Part shown: positions 6,418 through 9,098 of the stretch, in pieces
Layout: the number at the start of each line of letters is the position of its first letter
Position numbering within the stretch: the first letter of the stretch is position 1
Source: CAZSVI01 sp964610205
GTDB lineage: Bacteria > Bacillota > Clostridia > DSM-8532
DNA: 9,098 nt
Reading direction: 5' to 3'
Assembly (NCBI GenBank): GCA_964610205.1
Contig: CAZSVI010000139.1
Location: 1-9,098, forward strand
The notes under the pieces: model-generated
The model's input: only the letters and a program-made list of their open reading frames with translations
Told to the model about the DNA's origin: nothing
Databases searched by the model: none
Position numbers and translations under genes: made by a program

Positions 6418-7914
6418 TTATCTGACATATAGTATTTCCCTTTCAAATATCTTTCTGAAATGATATCCATATATTGAAAAGGTTATGGCCATGGGGAAAA
6501 GATTTGGTCGTTTTAACATCGTCCAAAAAAACAACCTCCAGTAATAAATCCTTTCTCTTCCAATAATTCCAAGACGGAATATGGACTTTAACAAGGCAAT
6601 TAAACTACTGAAATTGATATTAAAATTTGTTTTTTGCTGCAAAGGATTATATTCCTTGAAAAACTGCATGACACGCTCATAATAATATTTTGGTTTATAA
6701 ATAGAGCCAAGAACTTTTGTATACCCGTCAATGAGGGACTTTTTATTCATTTTGGGTATGAAATTAATTGAGAAATCAGTATTATTGCCTGTCATACCGC
6801 TCAAAATGCGGCCTTCTTTATTAAGCCTCTGGTACAGTTTTGTTCCGCGGGGAGCGTTTAATAAACCCACCATAGCTGAAATAATGCCACTTTTCTGGAT
6901 AAACTCGATGAGAGTTTCAAATATCGATTCCGGATCGTTGTCAAATCCTACAATAAATCCTCCCTGGACCTGCAGACCTGACCTTTGGCATTTTTTTATG
7001 CATTCCAAAAGATCACGGTTTTTATTCTGAAGTTTATTGCACTCGATCAAGCTTTCTGTATTAGGGGATTCAATACCTATGAATACCATATCGAAACCTG
7101 CTTTTACCATTAAATTCATAAGATTTTCATCGTCTGCAAGATTGATGGAGCTCTCGGTAAAAAAAGTGAAAGGATATGCTTTTTTCTCCATCCATGCAAT
7201 CAAGGCAGGCAAAACTTCATTTTTAATGCCCTCTTTGTTGCCAATGAAATTATCATCCACAAAAAATACACTCTGTCGCCAGCCTGAAGAATATAAGGCT
7301 TCCAGTTCCGCAAGAATTTGTTCCTTGTCTTTAACCCGCGGTGTTCGTCCATAAAGTGTAATAATATCGCAGAATTCACAATTAAAAGGGCATCCCCGCG
7401 AATACTGAATATTCATAGAGGCATATTTTCTCATGTCTATGAGTTCCCATAGAGGAATCGGAGATTTTTTCATGTCTGCCCATCCCGTGGATGTATAAAT
7501 ATGTTTTGCCTGCCCATTTTTAAGGTCGTCAAGAAAAAGAGGAAGGGTTATCTCAGCTTCATTCAGCACCAAATGATCAACAGCGTTAAATTGCTCACAC
7601 CATGCCGTAAAGAGTGGACCACCGGCAACCATTTTAACTCCCATTTTTTTGCACCTGGCAATAATGGTATTTACTGACTCCCTTTGAATCGACATGGCAC
7701 TGATAAATACATAATCAGCCCACAATAAGTCTTTGTCCTTCAAATCTTCCATACTCATATCAACAAGCTTTTTCACCCATTCTGCAGGAAGCATAGCTGC
7801 CACTGTAAGTAAACCCAGGGGTGGAAAAGCAGCCTTTTTAGAAACAAACTTCAAAGCATGTTTGAAACTCCAGAATGTATCTGGAAAAACTGGATAAATT
7901 AGAAGAATTCTCAT
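6418..7914 (-). CDS. B12-binding-domain radical SAM protein (DUF4070 type)
   Basis: A 498-residue protein with three parts. An N-terminal cobalamin-binding-like Rossmann domain (about 1-135; PPLGLLTVAAMLP at 31-43, MVAGGPLFT at 95-103) lacks a D-x-H-x-x-G motif, so any cobalamin would bind without that histidine ligand. The radical SAM core carries C175-x3-C179-x2-C182 (YSRGCPFNCEFCDI) for the 4Fe-4S cluster and SAM, plus VFFVDDNFIGNK and GGFIVGFDNDP. The C-terminal region (NTDFSINFIPKM, then a basic, aromatic tail) matches the DUF4070 architecture. Relatives include HpnP, the hopanoid C-2 methylase, but most members act on unknown substrates, often lipids. No hopanoid genes are seen here, so no substrate is assigned. 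The ATG follows AGGAGG (7922-7927) by seven bases. Repeat copy 2 lies just downstream. Confidence 0.9.
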   Translation of the reverse strand: MRILLIYPVFPDTFWSFKHALKFVSKKAAFPPLGLLTVAAMLPAEWVKKLVDMSMEDLKDKDLLWADYVFISAMSIQRESVNTIIARCKKMGVKMVAGGPLFTAWCEQFNAVDHLVLNEAEITLPLFLDDLKNGQAKHIYTSTGWADMKKSPIPLWELIDMRKYASMNIQYSRGCPFNCEFCDIITLYGRTPRVKDKEQILAELEALYSSGWRQSVFFVDDNFIGNKEGIKNEVLPALIAWMEKKAYPFTFFTESSINLADDENLMNLMVKAGFDMVFIGIESPNTESLIECNKLQNKNRDLLECIKKCQRSGLQVQGGFIVGFDNDPESIFETLIEFIQKSGIISAMVGLLNAPRGTKLYQRLNKEGRILSGMTGNNTDFSINFIPKMNKKSLIDGYTKVLGSIYKPKYYYERVMQFFKEYNPLQQKTNFNINFSSLIALLKSIFRLGIIGRERIYYWRLFFWTMLKRPNLFPMAITFSIYGYHFRKIFEREILYVR

Positions 7915-7942
7915 AAATTATCCTCCTATAAATCATAATTCA

Positions 7943-8238
7943 TAATCTTTTAATACTAACTTTTGTCATCAATACTTTTACATTGTCCGGCAAATATATT
8001 GAATTCTCTTCTGTTATAAAGTCCTGGCAGTTCCATCCGGTATTCATTCCATAAAGCGCTGCATTCATTATTAGTGTGTACAAAAACACGGATTTTAATT
8101 TTACACGATTGCAAACCCTCCTGGTAATTTCTTTCGTTGCTTAATATAATAAATGGGTGGTAACTATAAAATGAACGTTCCACCCTAAAGGATTTGATGA
8201 TTTTTTAAAAGCCATACTAGTATTTCTGCTGCTAAAAT
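7943..8238 (-). other. Weakly coding tract downstream of the antitoxin (possible decayed toxin)
   Basis: Where a toxin gene would be expected, no frame gives a recognisable protein. One frame is open from a GTG at 8183 to 7956 (75 residues, MERSFYSYHPFIILSNERN...), but it has no good ribosome site and matches no toxin I know. A second frame ends in GWNCQDFITEENSIYLPDN... at 7940 and looks at least as protein-like. Two overlapping candidate frames without a clear start suggest a frameshifted remnant. I do not call either as a gene. Confidence 0.25.
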
Positions 8239-8520
8239 TTATTTTATATCATTTCTTAAATTATCAATAGAGTAGCTTCTCTTTTTCCCTTCCTTGGGAA
8301 GAGATGCAGTCACTTTTGCAATATCATTTTCCTCAAGACTTTCAAAATACTCGATAAACACCGCAAGCCTCTCATATTCAGCAATTGAAAACAATACTGC
8401 ATCAGGCTGGTTGTTTTTCAAAACAAATATCTTACCAAAACTTTCTGCCTTTTCTCTGCAAGCTTTATAATTTTTTATCATTTCGGAATTTGAAACTATT
8501 GCTTTTGTAAATATATTCAT
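8239..8520 (-). CDS. Phd/YefM-family antitoxin
   Basis: The 93-residue protein begins MNIFTKAIVSNSEMIKNYKA and continues CREKAESFGKIFVLKNNQPD and AVLFSIAEYERL, the N-terminal DNA-binding fold of Phd/YefM antitoxins. The acidic and then basic C-terminus (ESLEENDIAKV, LPKEGKKRSYSIDNLRNDIK) would be the toxin-binding tail, disordered when free. These antitoxins neutralise a partner toxin (RelE/YoeB, Doc or similar) and repress their own promoter. The ATG at 8520 is chosen over an in-frame TTG at 8535, which has no ribosome site; GGGGA lies about ten bases upstream of the ATG. A convincing promoter precedes it. No toxin is recognisable downstream, so it may be an orphan or half of a decayed pair. 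Confidence 0.85.
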   Translation of the reverse strand: MNIFTKAIVSNSEMIKNYKACREKAESFGKIFVLKNNQPDAVLFSIAEYERLAVFIEYFESLEENDIAKVTASLPKEGKKRSYSIDNLRNDIK

Positions 8521-8556
8521 TTGTATTATCCCCAACCTTTTTCATTTGATAAATAT

Positions 8557-8585
8557 AGTTTACATTAATAATAATAATTTGTCAA
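8557..8585 (-). promoter_or_regulatory. Sigma-A-type promoter of the antitoxin gene, with operator-like palindrome
   Basis: On the minus strand a perfect -35 TTGACA (8585-8580) is followed after exactly 17 bases by TAAACT (8562-8557, four of six to consensus). Transcription would start near 8550 and give a leader of about 30 bases. The -35 lies within the palindrome TTTGT-CA-ACAAA (8578-8589), a plausible site for autorepression by the antitoxin. The flanks are very AT-rich. Confidence 0.6.
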
Positions 8586-8635
8586 CAAATATTTAGATAT
8601 ATTATACTAATAATTTTTAGAACATTTTATTTATT

Positions 8636-8845
8636 GCGATAGATGCGATAGGACAGGCAAGAAAAAGATGTTGAAAGTATGATTTTGTTTTAGAACTGGA
8701 CATTAAGGAATTATTTAATAACATAGACCACGAACTGTTAATGATAGTAGTTAAAAGACGTGTTAGAGAACCGTGGCTCCAATTACGTGTTATTGACTTT
8801 AAACTCACTCTGAGTTACAATAATAAAGCATTTTATCGCTGTTAA
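8636..8845 (+). pseudogene. Group II intron reverse transcriptase remnant (ltrA-like)
   Basis: On the plus strand the translation reads AIDAIGQARKRC, stop, then KYDFVLELDIKELFNNIDHELLMIVVKRR. This is the reverse transcriptase segment of group II intron proteins that holds the first catalytic Asp (LDIK-x-LF-N-NIDHELL). The in-frame TGA (8672-8674) sits where relatives have Trp (RCW), so one base change explains it. Similarity fades after about 8790 and the frame closes at 8843-8845. The fingers N-terminus, the YADD motif, the maturase and HNH domains are all missing, so it is a dead fragment of about 50-55 codons. It is the only protein-coding trace on the plus strand and abuts a tRNA-Ser-like remnant. 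Confidence 0.8.
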
Positions 8846-8890
8846 GGAAGAGTATCGAAGTGGTCGCAACGAGCTGCACTCGAAATCGGA
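8846..8890 (+). pseudogene. tRNA-Ser 5'-half remnant
   Basis: GGAAGAG, then TATCGAAGTGGTCGCAACGAG and the anticodon loop CTCGAAA (8879-8885) align with the tRNA-Ser at 9037. The 5' anticodon stem CTGCA (8874-8878) would need TGCAG, but TCGGA follows, so only the loop-closing pair forms normally. No acceptor 3' strand (CTCTTCC) or T-arm is found downstream. The tRNA similarity stops at the 3' edge of the anticodon loop. It is a broken gene or an attachment-site-like scar. Confidence 0.55.
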
Positions 8891-9036
8891 TCAGTCGGAT
8901 GCCCGCCCGCTCGATGAAAACCCGCATGAAATCAGGCTTTGTGAGCGCCTGATGAACGAAAAAATTCCGCAAATGCTAACACTTTGCTCACAGTTTTCTA
9001 AAAAGCGTTTTTCCGCTCCGGCGGTTAAATATATAC

Positions 9037-9098
9037 GGAGAGGTATCGAAGAGGTCATAACGGGGCTGACTCGAAATCAGTTTGTCGGAAACGGCACG
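9037..9098 (+). tRNA. tRNA-Ser(CGA), 3' end cut by window edge
   Basis: The visible 62 bases fold as the 5' part of a long-variable-arm tRNA. They show acceptor GGAGAGG (9037-9043), TA, and a D-arm TCG...CGG. The anticodon stem GCTGA/TCAGT (9065-9069 with 9077-9081) encloses CTCGAAA with anticodon CGA (9072-9074), which reads UCG. The variable arm TGTCG-GAAA-CGGCA (9083-9096) pairs fully. The T-arm and acceptor 3' strand lie beyond the window, so an intact gene is likely but not shown. An open protein frame through this stretch is considered chance. Confidence 0.85.

Noticed and set aside
8617..8808. Minus-strand 63-residue open frame
   Set aside because: It is antisense to the reverse transcriptase remnant, which has clear family motifs on the plus strand.
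8841..9098. Plus-strand open frame to the window edge (reads KEEYRSGRNELHSKS...)
   Set aside because: It runs through a well-folded tRNA-Ser(CGA) and a tRNA-Ser-like remnant and has no start or ribosome site; the tRNA explains the sequence better.

Overview
The window reads as chromosomal DNA from a low-GC Gram-positive anaerobe of the class Clostridia. The genes are AT-rich and start behind strong Shine-Dalgarno sequences (AGGAGG, GGGAGGT, AAGGAGA). The omega subunit, the Phd/YefM-type antitoxin and the B12-binding radical SAM protein all look clostridial. Species cannot be named from this sequence. Every recognisable protein gene except a broken reverse transcriptase at the right end lies on the minus strand, so the text below runs from high to low coordinates.

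Right edge (about 8620-9098, plus strand): a decayed group II intron reverse transcriptase fragment with an in-frame stop, then the 5' half of a tRNA-Ser whose anticodon stem is broken, then the 5' part of a well-formed tRNA-Ser(CGA) cut by the window edge. This looks like a mobile-element or tRNA-locus scar. Next come a Phd/YefM antitoxin with a good promoter but no recognisable toxin (8239-8520), a poorly coding tract, and a B12-binding radical SAM/DUF4070-type protein (6418-7914).

Centre (about 4281-6380): a short stand-alone eRF1-like (baeRF-type) protein, a 510-base GC-richer tract with no gene I can identify, an SPFH/stomatin-type membrane protein, and an unlisted 33-residue lysine-rich small ORF behind an excellent ribosome binding site.

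Left (143-3947): a glycan gene set made of a sugar-1-phosphate nucleotidyltransferase, a GT4 glycosyltransferase and an alpha/alpha-toroid glycosidase-like protein. The last two overlap by one base (TAGTG). An omega subunit gene (rpoZ) follows, away from its usual gmk/coaBC neighbours. Together the first three suggest making a nucleotide sugar, probably a hexose such as GDP-mannose or dTDP/UDP-glucose, and using it to build a glycoside or surface glycan.

The most unusual feature is a 110-bp repeat present twice (2782-2891 and 6271-6380), 108/110 identical and in the same orientation, each shortly downstream of a minus-strand stop codon. It has terminal inverted repeats starting CTAG and is built from four diverged copies of one GTGG-yy-TG-y-AAA arm, so it can fold as two hairpins or as one long terminal stem. 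It looks like a miniature inverted-repeat element or a structured intercistronic RNA. The two copies bracket a 3.38-kb segment.
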